64,000 nt of DNA from CAZSNT01 sp964607765 (GTDB taxonomy: Bacteria > Verrucomicrobiota > Lentisphaeria > Oligosphaerales > JABHEG01), in contig CAZSNT010000011.1 in the NCBI GenBank assembly GCA_964607765.1, positions 1-64,000 on the forward strand. Reading direction: 5' to 3'. Shown here piece by piece: positions 18,101 to 27,900 of the stretch. Both the position numbers and the translations under genes were made by a program. Every line of letters starts with the position of its first letter. Position 1 is the first letter of the stretch. The notes beneath the pieces were generated by a model that searched no databases, was not told the DNA's origin, and saw only the letters and a list, made by a program, of their open reading frames with translations.

Positions 18101-19018
18101 GGCGAGCCGCACACCGTGCTGTTCCGTCAAGCAACGCGCGAGAGTGATCGTATAGTCGCCCCGCGGCGTGACGATGTCCACGGCCGTTCCCGTAGCCGAG
18201 CTGATGTCCTTGCCGCGGAGGTCATCGACGTCCGTGCCGAGCATCTCAGCGAAGACGATGTCGGCAGGCTGCCCCTCGATCTCGAGTATCTCGTGGCCCC
18301 GGGTCCGGGTCGCCGCACGCCGAGGGCGCAGTGGCGCGTAGCTGTGACAGACGCCCATCCCGAACGTGATCTGTGTCTCGAAAACCGCGACTAACAGGCT
18401 GTCCTCGTGCGGTTGTCCTCCCGTGAAAACAAAACTGGTCTTCCCGATCCCGCCATCGGAGACACCGCCGCCAAACATGGGAATCCGTCCGCCGGAGCGC
18501 GCGCGCAACTCTCCGAAGATCTCATGGCCACGGCATTCGGTCTGCAGCGTCTCACCGGGTGTCAGCACCAGTGCAAAGAGCGATTTGCCCTGCCGCTTAA
18601 GACTGTCCCGGTACGCGTCTGCCTCCTCACCGAAATAGCGCGTCATCGAAGGCTGAGACAACGCCTGATCCACGGCCGCCTGCCAGTCGTGGGAGACATT
18701 GTGCCCCAAGGCACTGTTCATCGCGAGGAAGGGCGACGCCAAGGCGACCACCACGACGCTTCCATGATGCAATCCGTCGCAGATCTCCCCGGACGTGGTG
18801 CCGCCCACCATGTGAGCTGCCCCGACGACATCCCGCACCCCCGCGAGCAGCTCCTCCTGATCATACCGTGCGGACGCAAACACGAACACAGCGCTCAGCT
18901 CATGCCCAAAGCCGTCCCCCAACGCCTGGCGTGCCGCCGCCGCGCCCGCTGAGCGAGCATCGTCCGCGCCGGACCTGCCGTGCCCCACCTCGATTCTCGG
19001 CAACTGACTTGTGGGCAT
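15182..19018 (-). CDS. Hybrid sensor kinase: FIST-FIST_C-GAF-GAF-PAS-HisKA-HATPase-REC
   Basis: 1278 residues from the ATG at 19018, with AGGAG upstream; an earlier in-frame ATG (19048) has no ribosome site. Order: FIST N (about 40-225) and FIST_C (about 240-390), predicted small-ligand sensors; two homologous GAF domains (about 430-590 and 605-765); PAS (about 780-890); histidine kinase with phospho-His916 in GGVAHDFNN; ATPase with N-box near 1025-1032 and G boxes (DDGSGM, GTGLGL); receiver with Asp1208 in LITDVVLPE and Lys1258. There is no transmembrane segment, so it is a soluble cytoplasmic sensor. No separate DNA-binding regulator is adjacent, so its output partner is elsewhere. It lies 31 bases after the GTPase gene on the same strand. 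Confidence 0.9.
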   Translation of the reverse strand: MPTSQLPRIEVGHGRSGADDARSAGAAAARQALGDGFGHELSAVFVFASARYDQEELLAGVRDVVGAAHMVGGTTSGEICDGLHHGSVVVVALASPFLAMNSALGHNVSHDWQAAVDQALSQPSMTRYFGEEADAYRDSLKRQGKSLFALVLTPGETLQTECRGHEIFGELRARSGGRIPMFGGGVSDGGIGKTSFVFTGGQPHEDSLLVAVFETQITFGMGVCHSYAPLRPRRAATRTRGHEILEIEGQPADIVFAEMLGTDVDDLRGKDISSATGTAVDIVTPRGDYTITLARCLTEQHGVRLAQSIEEGASISINRVLEESVAETGSQAVLRAIADGGITGPAVVLAFASARREQILGERMGKDIAGLTQWIPGVHAVGFLSSGEEGVHVDGVGRFGHGLVSTLVIGGELTPAAEVWQEQQRREAMVSDLHAVLNAFDALSTCPDVDSVCRAAVTIARDKLGIERCAIFLLDGEDGTRIRGTYGTDMAGQTTDEHAHHPLAGEFEWGKRVTQLRERGLRWELEEGTHWEWDGSESQPVGEGWIGVTSIQCESSGNPLGVMFNDCAISGGPVDRTKQEMLAVFCATLGGVLERKRSEERQQTMVEDLHRILGAADRLQVCPDLDALCREAVETARTRLGLERCSVFLLRDGKMVGTYGTDMQGRTTSEHDVVLPINVESWLAHHAQACGEGARWKVLTQEERVSWDGETRVVVGKGWTVSTLIWPESAAQPLGVMYNDSAITRGPVDPMKQEAVAVFCAALGGIIERKRAEQERARLTLAIEQAAETIFITDADGAIQYLNPAFEAITGYTRDEALGCNPRILRSGEQSEAFYADLWGTLTGGDTWTGRLVNRTKDGALYTAEAVISPVRDADGRTINYVAVEHDITRELQQEEQLRQTQRMEAVGRLAGGVAHDFNNLLMGIMNYVELCRDELGPGHPVRGWLDEVTSDAQRSAAIVRQLLGFARKQVIAPHELDLNTTIAGMIGMLRRLVRESIRFSWVPSRIPCTVRMDTGQIDQLLANLVVNAQDAIEGTGTITIETTRVTIDDDASAQDTEAEPGEYVMLAVSDDGSGMDAATVPHIFEPFFTTKPLGEGTGLGLATVYGIAKQNGGFVRAYSEPGQGATFKVFLPRVQGDAFVQVEAAPKTQVAGGDEVILLVEDERSIRVTLKLSLEALGYTVLTADSPVKALCLLESWDGGLDLLITDVVLPEMTGPELAEQLTAESPELVCLYISGYAPQAVVDHGLLDEGAPFLQKPVALGVLAGKVRELLNGRPR

Positions 19019-19049
19019 GCGCAAATACTCTCCTGCATACGCGGACATT

Positions 19050-20489
19050 TCAGCGTTCAGAAATCGGATCAAGTGTGTCCAGAATCCGACGGAGCTCCCC
19101 CGCGAGACAGCCGCGGTCCACATCAGTCGGTTGCCGGCCCTTGCGCGCAGCCTTCACGATTGGAGCCAGCGCCCGCAGCAGGTCCTTCTGAACAGGGCCC
19201 GGCAGAGCGGCAAATCGACTCGCGCCCGCCTCCTGCCCGGGGCCTGCCACGTCGGTACGGTTCGCATGGCTCAGACCGGCGAACGCTTCGAAGTGAACGA
19301 ACGCCCGGTTCAGCAGCACGATCGGGAAATCCCCGCGCCTCGGCGGTCTGGCCTCGACCTTCGTGGGATTGCCCAACCCAAGGCGCAGGCCAGGAACGGT
19401 TACTTCAACATCGCGCGTCGCTGCCAGCCCTGCAACCGCTCCGAGAACGCTGCCGATGGCCATGCCGGCGCCGAACGAGATCTCGCCCACGGCCAGATCA
19501 ACGGCCGCGCCCGTCGCCGCGCCGGCGCCGACGCCCGTAGCGACCAGTTTCAGCCGGCCCATGCCGAACCGCCGCCACACCTCGGCCGAGTCAATGTCCG
19601 CATCGACGAGCGCCTGCTCGTCCGCGCGGTACGCCACACGCTCGTGGCCCAATGCGTCCTGCACAGTGCGCCGCGCCGCCGCTTCCGTGTCCGCCAGGCG
19701 GTGGCGGAGCCGTTTCCCTGCGCTCGCCTCGGCCCGGTCACGACTCCCCGATTCCGCCTCGGAGAAAGGCACGTACACGCGCGCCGTCAGGCAGTCGCAC
19801 AAGCAGGTGGCAATTGCATCCGCGGCCGTGTCATGGATGCGCTCACGGTCCCTCTGCAGCAGCTGCACCGCACGCGTGATCGACGGCGCCCAGTCGTCGT
19901 CCAGCCCCTTGAACGAGTTGAGCAGCTGCATGCGCTGCGCAAACGTGGCGTATACCGCATCGATCTCGTGCACCTTGCCGCAGTGCACGGCGAGAGTCCC
20001 GCGCCACTTGTCGGCGTATTGAGCGTTCCCCGCCAAGTTCAGCACACCCATGCGCGGGCGCCCCGTGCGTGCCAGCAACGCAAGCTCCGCCTCGTGACTG
20101 CGCTTGCAGCGCTGATCGGCGTGCGCGACGTAGATCAGCCCGGCACCACAGTCCATCACTGCCTGCAGCACTCGCACCTCGTTCACTGCCGCCCGCTCAC
20201 CCGCATGCGCATGCAGATACGCGCGCACCGATTCGGGGCCCGTGCTGCCGGCCCGGGCGCCCTGCCACTCCGCCATCCAGACGTTCGCGTGCCGCGCATC
20301 CTGGAACCCCGGCGTATCGATCAGCACGAGGAGCGGGTTGCCGCCGCGTGGGCACGTGTAGCGGTGGCAAGTTCTGGTTGTCCCGCCCAGCTCGTCGATC
20401 TCAATGTCGCCGTGCTCGGACAACGCGGCCACCAGGCTCGATTTGCCGGCGTTCACGAATCCGACGATGGCGATCTCCGGCACGTTCAC
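19050..20489 (-). CDS. DUF3482-type GTPase
   Basis: 479 residues. The GTG at 20489 overlaps the upstream stop as GTGA and gives the usual N-terminus, with the strand PEIAIVGFVNAGKSSL carrying the P-loop (G1, GFVNAGKSS). G3 is DTPG at about residue 60. After the G domain come a helical region and a glycine-rich hydrophobic stretch (about 310-365) that may insert into a membrane. This matches the DUF3482 family, which is typically encoded beside DUF2868 membrane proteins, as here. The cellular role of the pair is not established. Translational coupling supports a complex. Confidence 0.82.
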   Translation of the reverse strand: MNVPEIAIVGFVNAGKSSLVAALSEHGDIEIDELGGTTRTCHRYTCPRGGNPLLVLIDTPGFQDARHANVWMAEWQGARAGSTGPESVRAYLHAHAGERAAVNEVRVLQAVMDCGAGLIYVAHADQRCKRSHEAELALLARTGRPRMGVLNLAGNAQYADKWRGTLAVHCGKVHEIDAVYATFAQRMQLLNSFKGLDDDWAPSITRAVQLLQRDRERIHDTAADAIATCLCDCLTARVYVPFSEAESGSRDRAEASAGKRLRHRLADTEAAARRTVQDALGHERVAYRADEQALVDADIDSAEVWRRFGMGRLKLVATGVGAGAATGAAVDLAVGEISFGAGMAIGSVLGAVAGLAATRDVEVTVPGLRLGLGNPTKVEARPPRRGDFPIVLLNRAFVHFEAFAGLSHANRTDVAGPGQEAGASRFAALPGPVQKDLLRALAPIVKAARKGRQPTDVDRGCLAGELRRILDTLDPISER

Positions 20490-21961
20490 GACGCGTCCCC
20501 CACCTGCTGCACGGTCCACTCGCCACCAATCCGGTTAGCGCACGCCTCCCACTCGCGCCGGTGCCGCTCGTCCGACGCGCCGACCAGCAGAACATGCAGA
20601 GACCGAGATCGCCCCACACGCTGCCGCAGGTCGATCAGGAACCGTCCTACACCGGCCAGTGGCTGTTCGGCCGCGTCGACGCAGAGCGCGACCGCACGAT
20701 CCGTCGCGGCAGCCGCGTCCAGCGCCGCAGCGTCAGCGTCCAGACTCGTGCCCGCCCCCGCGTCCACCACGCCTTCAATCACCAGCCCTGCAGCGGGGCC
20801 GAGTGTGTCGGTCAGTGCCGCATCGGTCACATCGGCCTCGTCCCAGCGCACAGCCAGTGCGGGCGCCGGTTCGGAGCTCGCGTCCCCGGCTGCGACAGTG
20901 CTTGCGGTCCGCTCTGCCTCCGCCGGCTCACGGGCGTCGCCGTCAAACACGCGCCCTGCCGGACGCAGCCGATGAAGTACTTCGCGGTAATCCACGACCC
21001 CGGCAATGCGGCGTGGGAACTGACGCAACCACAGCCGTCGCTGAACGTGGAGCACGATCAGAATCAAAAGCCGCGGCAGCACGGTCCAGATCCCGATCGT
21101 CGCCAACAGGAACCTGCCCCAGGTCGCACGCGCCTGATCCGCGATCCCAGCCGCAACCATGCCGCTGCCCTGCCTGGTTGCCGCCACAACCGCAGCACCA
21201 GGAACGGCGTCGGGTGCAACGCCCTGCCACGGCCAGCCGAACAAACGCACCACGAGGCCGGCGTCCAATCCGAGCGTCGTGCCCCAGGTGAAATCCTGGC
21301 GCGTGAAAAGCAACACGAACAGCAACACCAACAGGGCCGTCAAACCGTAGGCAATCGCGCCGATCTGCAGCGCCGTCGCCAACGTCCCCAACCAAAGGCG
21401 ACGGTTCCGCCCCAACTGCAGATTCTCGATCGCGCGCTCCCAGCTGCCCGAATCCAAATGCTCGAAACGCTGGAAGTGCATCAGCCACGCCAGCAATCGG
21501 CGGAGGCCCTCCTGCGCAAAGCCCAGCAGGCGCAGTAACGCACCTATGCCAGGCAGCCCGCCGCCCAGCGCAGCAGTGACCGAAAGCAGCAGCAATGCCA
21601 GGGGCGCGGCAACAAACACGCCAATGAGCCAAAACACATTGATCGCCCCAGCCCCGCTCCGGAATGCCCCCCACGGATGCAGTGACAGGCACAGCAGCAC
21701 ACCCCCTGCCGCCGCGGCCCAAGCCACATGGGAAGGCCATCTCACAAGCCGCCGCCCGGGCAGATCGCCGTCACGCGCCCGGTGCCCCCGCACCCAGGCC
21801 AGCAGCGCAATCCCATCATCCGCGTCCGCAACGGCGTCCCCACACGCCGCCAAGTCGCCCGCGCGCAAGGCCGACGGTGAAGCTCCCGCACGCAGCGCCG
21901 CTTTGCTGCGAGCAATCAATGCCTCGCAGTCGATGACATCTTCGATAGTCCAACGGCCCAT
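20486..21961 (-). CDS. DUF2868 membrane protein
   Basis: 491 residues, start MGRWTIEDVIDCEALI. An N-terminal helical cytoplasmic part (about 1-80) is followed by four or more membrane segments between about residues 80 and 295, for example INVFWLIGVFVAAPLALLLL and GLTALLVLLFVLLF. A soluble C-terminal domain with a Rossmann-like feel follows (about 310-491). The composition and the GTGA-coupled DUF3482 GTPase downstream identify the DUF2868 family. The pair is widespread but functionally undefined. It precedes the FIST-containing sensor kinase on the same strand, suggesting one transcript of three genes. Confidence 0.8.
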   Translation of the reverse strand: MGRWTIEDVIDCEALIARSKAALRAGASPSALRAGDLAACGDAVADADDGIALLAWVRGHRARDGDLPGRRLVRWPSHVAWAAAAGGVLLCLSLHPWGAFRSGAGAINVFWLIGVFVAAPLALLLLSVTAALGGGLPGIGALLRLLGFAQEGLRRLLAWLMHFQRFEHLDSGSWERAIENLQLGRNRRLWLGTLATALQIGAIAYGLTALLVLLFVLLFTRQDFTWGTTLGLDAGLVVRLFGWPWQGVAPDAVPGAAVVAATRQGSGMVAAGIADQARATWGRFLLATIGIWTVLPRLLILIVLHVQRRLWLRQFPRRIAGVVDYREVLHRLRPAGRVFDGDAREPAEAERTASTVAAGDASSEPAPALAVRWDEADVTDAALTDTLGPAAGLVIEGVVDAGAGTSLDADAAALDAAAATDRAVALCVDAAEQPLAGVGRFLIDLRQRVGRSRSLHVLLVGASDERHRREWEACANRIGGEWTVQQVGDAS

Positions 21962-22090
21962 GCGTATCCCCAGCGTGCGGCGCTCGTGTCGTAAGGAAGA
22001 TAATGGCGCGCGCGGCCCGGAGCAAGAACTCCCGCGGCTCGGGGAAGCCGAACAACAAGCCTACGCCGGCCCATGCCCGACTGGCCGGGT

Positions 22091-23005
22091 TCAGGAATCT
22101 GCCGATGAGGCATCCACACCCGCATCCAGGGCCTGCATCCTGCGCAGTTCCGCCTCCTGGAAGCGCTGCCGCATATTGCGACGGTTGCAAAGCGGGATCA
22201 CCGTGACCAGCACCCCAATCAACAACAGCGGGTAATACACGACGTGAGGCTGCGAAAGCAGCACTGCCACGCCCCCCAAGACCAGACAACAGACCCCCGC
22301 CGCTATCATGCACGTGGTCAAGGCCAAGGCAACACGCCGCCCGCGGCCTCTGCTGCACAGAATGCCGATCAGGGCGCCAAGCAACCCGAATGTGCCGCCG
22401 ACGATGCCCCCAATCATCCCGCCCATGCGATTGCCCCACCAGGCGCCAGGCTCTACCAGTGGGTCGTCCAACACACCGAACTCCACCACCTCGAGCGGGC
22501 CAATGTGGACCGTGCCGGTACTGGGCAATACCACGTTCACGATAAGCTGGGTCGGGAACTCGCTCCCCTGCACAATCCGGAACGGCAGAACGAACGGCCG
22601 CCAATCCGAGCTGCCCTCCAGGTACTTCATCAGCCCGCGGTCGGACAGCGTGCGCGTGAAATAGCGGCCCAAAGTCGGGAACACATTCCACATTTCCAGG
22701 TACGCTCTCTCGCGCACGTCCGTGTACCGGACCTGACCGCGCACGGCGTAGACACGTCGCGCCACCTGCGGCGCGTCAATCGTGGCCACCGTGATGGTCT
22801 GGGGCGCGCCCGTGTTGTTCGCCACCCGCAGAGCCGCCCCGTCCAATCCCGTGCTGGACGGCAACAGCAGCGAAACGTCCGCTGAGTCACACCCCACGGG
22901 AATCGCCTCCCACTCAACCACACGCAGCATTCTGGCCGCAAACGCCGGTGAAGCCAGCGCCACCAACAGACCACAAACCACCCCGAACCGCTGCTGCCTG
23001 CTCAT
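22091..23005 (-). CDS. Exported-domain membrane protein of unknown function
   Basis: 304 residues. A signal peptide (about 1-23, ending AFAA) is followed by a beta-rich domain (about 25-170). Three hydrophobic segments follow: a Gly-rich one (GGMIGGIVGGTFGLLGALIG), then LTTCMIAAGVCCLVLGGVAVLL and VVYYPLLLIGVLVTVIPL. A charged tail ends the protein. It overlaps the DUF2089 regulator by ATGA, and GGGAG precedes the ATG. No enzymatic motif is seen. The coupling suggests that the regulator and this membrane protein act together, perhaps as an envelope sensor and its effector; that is inference. Confidence 0.6.
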   Translation of the reverse strand: MSRQQRFGVVCGLLVALASPAFAARMLRVVEWEAIPVGCDSADVSLLLPSSTGLDGAALRVANNTGAPQTITVATIDAPQVARRVYAVRGQVRYTDVRERAYLEMWNVFPTLGRYFTRTLSDRGLMKYLEGSSDWRPFVLPFRIVQGSEFPTQLIVNVVLPSTGTVHIGPLEVVEFGVLDDPLVEPGAWWGNRMGGMIGGIVGGTFGLLGALIGILCSRGRGRRVALALTTCMIAAGVCCLVLGGVAVLLSQPHVVYYPLLLIGVLVTVIPLCNRRNMRQRFQEAELRRMQALDAGVDASSADS

Positions 23006-23298
23006 CGTTTCTGCTCCCTTGCGTGCGCTTTCAGCAACACCTTCAACGCCGGCATGTCTATCCGCCCCTCGGCATACAACAACCGCAAAGTCTGCTCAAA
23101 CTCGCTTGCGGAACGCCCGTCATCCAGAATCTGGATCTTCTGGATCAGCCGATCCAGGCGCAGCCGAACCGTCGGGTACGAAATGCCATACTCCGCTGCC
23201 ACGCCCTTCAGGGAGCCGGACGCGAGCACAAACCGTTTGATGAATGCCACGTCCTCATCCGTCAGCTTGTCGATCCAGTCACGCTCAGGCGCCATCAC
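23002..23298 (-). CDS. DUF2089-type helix-turn-helix regulator
   Basis: 98 residues, ATG preceded by AAGGA. Residues about 15-55 (FIKRFVLASGSLKGVAAEYG followed by ISYPTVRLRLDRLIQKI) form the HTH typical of DUF2089 proteins. The zinc-ribbon present in longer members is missing. A DNA-binding role is likely but unproven. It is the promoter-proximal gene of a two-gene unit and overlaps the membrane protein gene by ATGA. A good sigma-70-like promoter lies upstream. Confidence 0.8.
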   Translation of the reverse strand: MMAPERDWIDKLTDEDVAFIKRFVLASGSLKGVAAEYGISYPTVRLRLDRLIQKIQILDDGRSASEFEQTLRLLYAEGRIDMPALKVLLKAHAREQKR

Positions 23299-23330
23299 TG
23301 CAATCCTTCATTCCTTTTACCTACACATAC

Positions 23331-23359
23331 ACTATATCTTTCACTTTATTCATTTACAA
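23331..23359 (-). promoter_or_regulatory. Sigma-70-like promoter for the DUF2089 operon
   Basis: On the minus strand TTGTAA (23354-23359) and TATAGT (23331-23336) are 17 bases apart, in a distinctly AT-rich patch in an otherwise GC-rich region, about 35 bases upstream of the start codon. The rest of 23299-23560 contains no supported gene. Confidence 0.55.
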
Positions 23360-23560
23360 ATTCACTTTCCGCATGCCGTGAAGACCAGTTTCCGCCCCTT
23401 GTCCTGGCGCCGTGCCCGCCCAAGCTGCTATTGTACCGCAAAGCGCAGCACTCGAGGACCATGTACCGTGGACAGGCGCAGTATGCTTTTGGCGGCCGCA
23501 ACCAGCTCAGCCGCAGCCGCACGGATTGCAGCCCCGCGACCTCACACAGGAGAACAACGC

Positions 23561-24862
23561 ATGTCAACGCCGAACATACTGATCATTGTGGCTGATGATC
23601 TCGGCTGGGCGGATGTTGGATACCACGACTCAGCGATTCGTACACCGAACATTGACGCCCTGGTTGAGTCCGGTGTCGAGTTGGACAATCACTACGTGAC
23701 CCCCCTGTGCACGCCGACGCGCGTCGCCCTTCTCACCGGCAAGTACCCGAGCCGTTGGGGGAACCATGCGCGGACGCCCTGCAACAATCGTGTCCTGCCG
23801 TTCGGCGCGCTCACGCTGGCGTCCATGCTCAAGAGCGCAGGCTACAACACGGGGTTGTTCGGCAAGTGGCATCTGGGGTCTCAGCCGGAATGGGGACCGA
23901 ACCACTTCGGGTTCGACTACTCCTACGGCTCACTCGCCGGCGGTGTCACCCCTTACGGACACCATTACAAGACGGGGCCGCACACCAACACGTGGCACCG
24001 CAATGAGAAACTGGTCGACGAGGAAGGGCATGTCACGGACCTCATCGGGAAAGAGGCGGTTGAATGGCTGGATTCTCGCGCCGCGGCGCCGTGGTTCTGC
24101 TATGTGCCGTTCACAGCCGTGCACATTCCCATCTCCGTGCCGAGCCCGTACAAGGACATGTACGAGGAAGGGGCGTTTTTTCCGGACGATCCTGCCAAAG
24201 ACGAATCTGCACGCCGCTATGCCGCATATGCAACCCAGATGGACGAGTGGATAGGACGGATCCTGGCCGCAATCCGGCGACGGGGCGAAGAACGCGAGAC
24301 CTTTGTGCTGTTCTTCTCCGACAACGGTGCCAGCGGGAGCTGGCGTGCGCCCGGCCTGTATCCGGACGAGCAATTGGAGTCGTCCCTCTGGTGCGGCTCG
24401 AACATGCCGCTGCGCGGCAGGAAGGGACACGTCTATGAGGGCGGCATCCGTACCCCGGCCGTAGCCGCATGGCCCGGCACACTCAAGCCGACCAAACTGG
24501 CCGTCCCCCTGCACGCCGTGGACTGGCTCCCCACACTCGCACACCTGGCAGGCGCCAACCTGCCGCAAGACGCCGATCTCGACGGGATCGACGTCTGGCC
24601 GCTACTCGGCGGAACCGGGACAACCGAGCGCGACGCCCCGCTCTACTTCCCCTTTGTCCGCGGCCAATGGGCTGTCCGGGACAGAAACTGGAAACTGCTC
24701 TGTCCCGGCAGAGACAGGCCCCCGGAGCTGTACCACATCACACGGGATCCGTTCGAGAAGCACAACGTGGCGGACGACCACCCGGACCAGGTCGCCCGGC
24801 TCACAGAACACCTGCAGCAAGTCAGCCAAGAGGACCGCAAGGCCCGAGTCCCGGACCGGTAA
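23561..24862 (+). CDS. Sulfatase (formylglycine-dependent, arylsulfatase-like)
   Basis: 433 residues from the ATG at 23561 with AGGAG upstream. Alkaline-phosphatase-fold sulfatase: metal-binding Asp12-Asp13 in IVADDLGW, the maturation motif C50-T-P-T-R (Cys to formylglycine), GKWHLG and the distal FFSDNGA. It hydrolyses sulfate esters. No signal peptide is visible, so it may be cytoplasmic and act on imported sulfated sugars, unlike many secreted family members. It is followed on the same strand by the FAD oxidoreductase gene. The exact substrate class cannot be read from these motifs. Confidence 0.92.
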   Translation: MSTPNILIIVADDLGWADVGYHDSAIRTPNIDALVESGVELDNHYVTPLCTPTRVALLTGKYPSRWGNHARTPCNNRVLPFGALTLASMLKSAGYNTGLFGKWHLGSQPEWGPNHFGFDYSYGSLAGGVTPYGHHYKTGPHTNTWHRNEKLVDEEGHVTDLIGKEAVEWLDSRAAAPWFCYVPFTAVHIPISVPSPYKDMYEEGAFFPDDPAKDESARRYAAYATQMDEWIGRILAAIRRRGEERETFVLFFSDNGASGSWRAPGLYPDEQLESSLWCGSNMPLRGRKGHVYEGGIRTPAVAAWPGTLKPTKLAVPLHAVDWLPTLAHLAGANLPQDADLDGIDVWPLLGGTGTTERDAPLYFPFVRGQWAVRDRNWKLLCPGRDRPPELYHITRDPFEKHNVADDHPDQVARLTEHLQQVSQEDRKARVPDR

Positions 24863-24937
24863 AGCTGCGCCAGGCCGGAAACGCCAGGCGGACGTCCAAA
24901 CCGGATTGCCGGCCTGCCTGCGGCCGGGCAGTCGCTC

Positions 24938-24960
24938 TCCCAACACTCCAACATTCCAGC
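24938..24960 (+). repeat. CCAACA-type leader before the FAD oxidoreductase
   Basis: CCCAACACTCCAACATTCC-like words end 20 bases before the ATG at 24981, just upstream of the AGGAG ribosome site. It is one of the recurring CCAAC leaders of this window. Confidence 0.4.
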
Positions 24961-24980
24961 ACCAGACAGGAGTATCCGCA

Positions 24981-27900
24981 ATGACCACACGCCTCAGCTC
25001 TGCGCTGCCCATCGCGCTGATCAGTCTTGCCACTGCCGTCGCTGCAGCCGCCCCCCGAACGGTGCGGGAATCGGCGCGCAGCATCCCGGTCGCAGCAAGC
25101 GTGGATGTGGCCGTGGTCGGCGGCAGCACAGGCGCCGTTGCGGCGGCTGTTGCAGCGGCCCAGACGGGCGCCAGTGTGTTCCTTGCCGCGCCCCGGCCGT
25201 ACCTGGGCGATGACATGACCGCCACGTTGCGCCTGTGGCTTGAGCCCGGCGAGACCCCCACGTCGCCCCTGGCCAAGACGATCTTCTCAGGAGACGCCGC
25301 CTCTGAATCCACCCCGCACCCGCGTGCCCTCGCCTACACGTACGCCGCAGACCTGCCGAGCGACAAGGCCCACGCCGACACGTCCCCGCCCTCACTGCTG
25401 CGCGATGGAGCCTGGGGCTCGGCAAGCCGGCAAAGCGTCCAGTACAACGGCAGTGTCACAATCATCGCCGATCTCGGCGAACCGCGCGACCTCGAAGAAA
25501 TCCGAGTGAGGTACTACCGCCGCCCCGTACCCAACGGCGGCTCGGCGTTCGACGTCGCATCGATCGTCGCCTACGGCAGCAGCGACGGCGAGCAATGGTA
25601 CAGCTTGGGCGCCGTGACCAAACAACCCCTTCCCGACGATGTGCCGCACGACGCGTGCCTCCGGGCCGACGCCAAGATCGCTGCACGCCCGCGCCACGTG
25701 AAGCTTGTGGTGACCAAAGCCCGGACGGCTGCCCGAATCCTGTTGGGTGAGGTCGAGCTGATCGAGGCGCGATCGGGCCTCGACAGACGCGCCGCAACAG
25801 ACGTCGCCGCGTTCCCGCCGGTCAGGCCGCTGCACGTGAAGAAGGTGATGGACGATGCATTGCTGGAGGCCGGTGTCACGTACCTCTACAGTTGCTACGC
25901 AACCGATGTGTTGCGCGACGCTGCGGGGGAACTCGCCGGCATCGTCATGGCGAACCGCGCAGGCAGACAGGCCGTGATCGCAAAGACGATCATCGACGCC
26001 ACGGACCGCGCCGTGGTCGCAAGACTAGCCGGTGCCTCGTTCCGGCCCTACCCCGCAGGCACGCACACATTCATGCGCACGGTGATCGGCGGCGAAGCGC
26101 GCGATGACTCGGAGGACACCGCGGTACGCCTGGTCGAACCCGCGTTCCAAAATCGGTATGGCATCATCGAATACACGTTGCGCCTGCCGGTGGCAGGTGA
26201 CGACTACGCCGCCCACGCGGCTGCGGATCAGCGTGCCAGGACTCTGACCTACAATCCAGACCAACAGTTCACGTCAGACGTGCTCCTGGAATTGCCGCCG
26301 AACGCTGTGCACGGCGAACAGGCAGCGACCGGTCGGCCGGCGGCGGCACGCGACCTGCCACTCGCCGCGTTCCGGCCGCGGGGCGTGGCCCGGCTCTACG
26401 TTCTCAGCGCCAGTGCCGACATCCCGCGAGACCTGGCGCGGGCACTCCTCCGCCCGCTGGCCCTGATCGATCTGGGCACACGCATCGGGGCCGCCGCCGC
26501 AGGCGATGCAGAAGCGACCCCTGCCCCGGCCGGGGCGCACCTGCCCGGCACGGAGCCGGCCTCCGTTGCCGTGACAACTGACGTGCGTGAGTTTCTGGAC
26601 GGCACGCGCCCGGCACGCCGTTGGCCCACCGTACCGCAGTCCGCGCGCGGCGTGCCGGTTCTGGGCGAGTACGATGTGGTGGTCGTGGGCGGCGGCACAG
26701 CGGGAGCCCCCGCCGGGATCGCAGCGGCACGTCAGGGCGCAAAGACGCTCGTGATCGAGTACCTGTCGGGGCTCGGCGGCGTGGGCACGCTCGGGGCCAT
26801 TGCCAACTACTGCTCAGGCAATCGCGTCGGCTTCACGAGCACCATCCCGACCCGTGCTGACCGGAAAACGTCCTGGGTCATCGAACAGAAGATGGAATGG
26901 TACCGACACGAACTGTTGAAGGCGGGCGCGGACATCTGGTTCCGCACCATCGGCTGCGGCGCACTCGTGGACGGCACAACCGTCAAGGGCGTGGCCGTCG
27001 CCACGCCGCTGGGGCGGGGTGTCGTGCTGGCCGACGTCGTTGTGGATTGCACGGGCAATGCGGACATCGCGGCAGCTGCCGGCTGCAAATACGTTTACAT
27101 GGGGCACGAAGAGCTCGCCATGCAGGGCACGGGCTTGCCGCCGCGCAACCTGGGCGCCGGCTACACAAACACCGACTTCACGATCACGGACGAGACCGAT
27201 ATGGTCGACGTCTGGCATACGTTCGTGTACGCGAAGAACAAATACGGCGGCGCATTCGATCAGGGCCAGCTGATCGACACACGCGAGCGCCGTTGCATCG
27301 TCGGCGAACACACGCTCCGGATCGTCGACATCCTCAACCGCCGTACGCATCCGGACACCGTTGTGCAGGCGAACGGCGGAAGCTATGACACACACGGGTT
27401 CACTGTTGATCCGTACCTGCTGACCGTGCACCCCTCCCGCGCGGGGCTGGTCAACATACCCTACCGCTGCATGCTGCCGCCGGAGCACGACGGGTTGCTG
27501 GTCGCAGGGCTCGGCCTGAGCGCGCACCGTGACGCCATCCCCCTGATCCGCATGCAGGCCGACATCCAGAACGGCGGCTACGCAGCCGGTGCAGCCGCGG
27601 CCATGGCAGTGGAACAGAACGTTCCGCCGCGCCGCGTCAGCATCCGGAAGCTGCAACAGCACTTGGTCAAGATCCAGAATCTCAAACCCGATGTCTTGGA
27701 CGCGGCGGATTCGTACCCGATGCCGACACAGGCCATTGCCGAGGCGGTCGCGAAGATGGGCACGGATCCCCGTCGAATCGCGGTCGTGTTCGCGCAGCCG
27801 GACGTCGCCCGCCCCCTGCTGCGCGATGCCCTCAACGCTGCTGAGACGGAGCAGAAGCCCCAACTCGCGTTTGTGCTCGCCATGCTCGGGGACACGGCCG

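Noticed and set aside
15281..18394. Large plus-strand frames (465 and 565 codons) inside the hybrid kinase
   Set aside because: Antisense to well-conserved kinase, GAF and FIST domains; Arg/His-rich composition.
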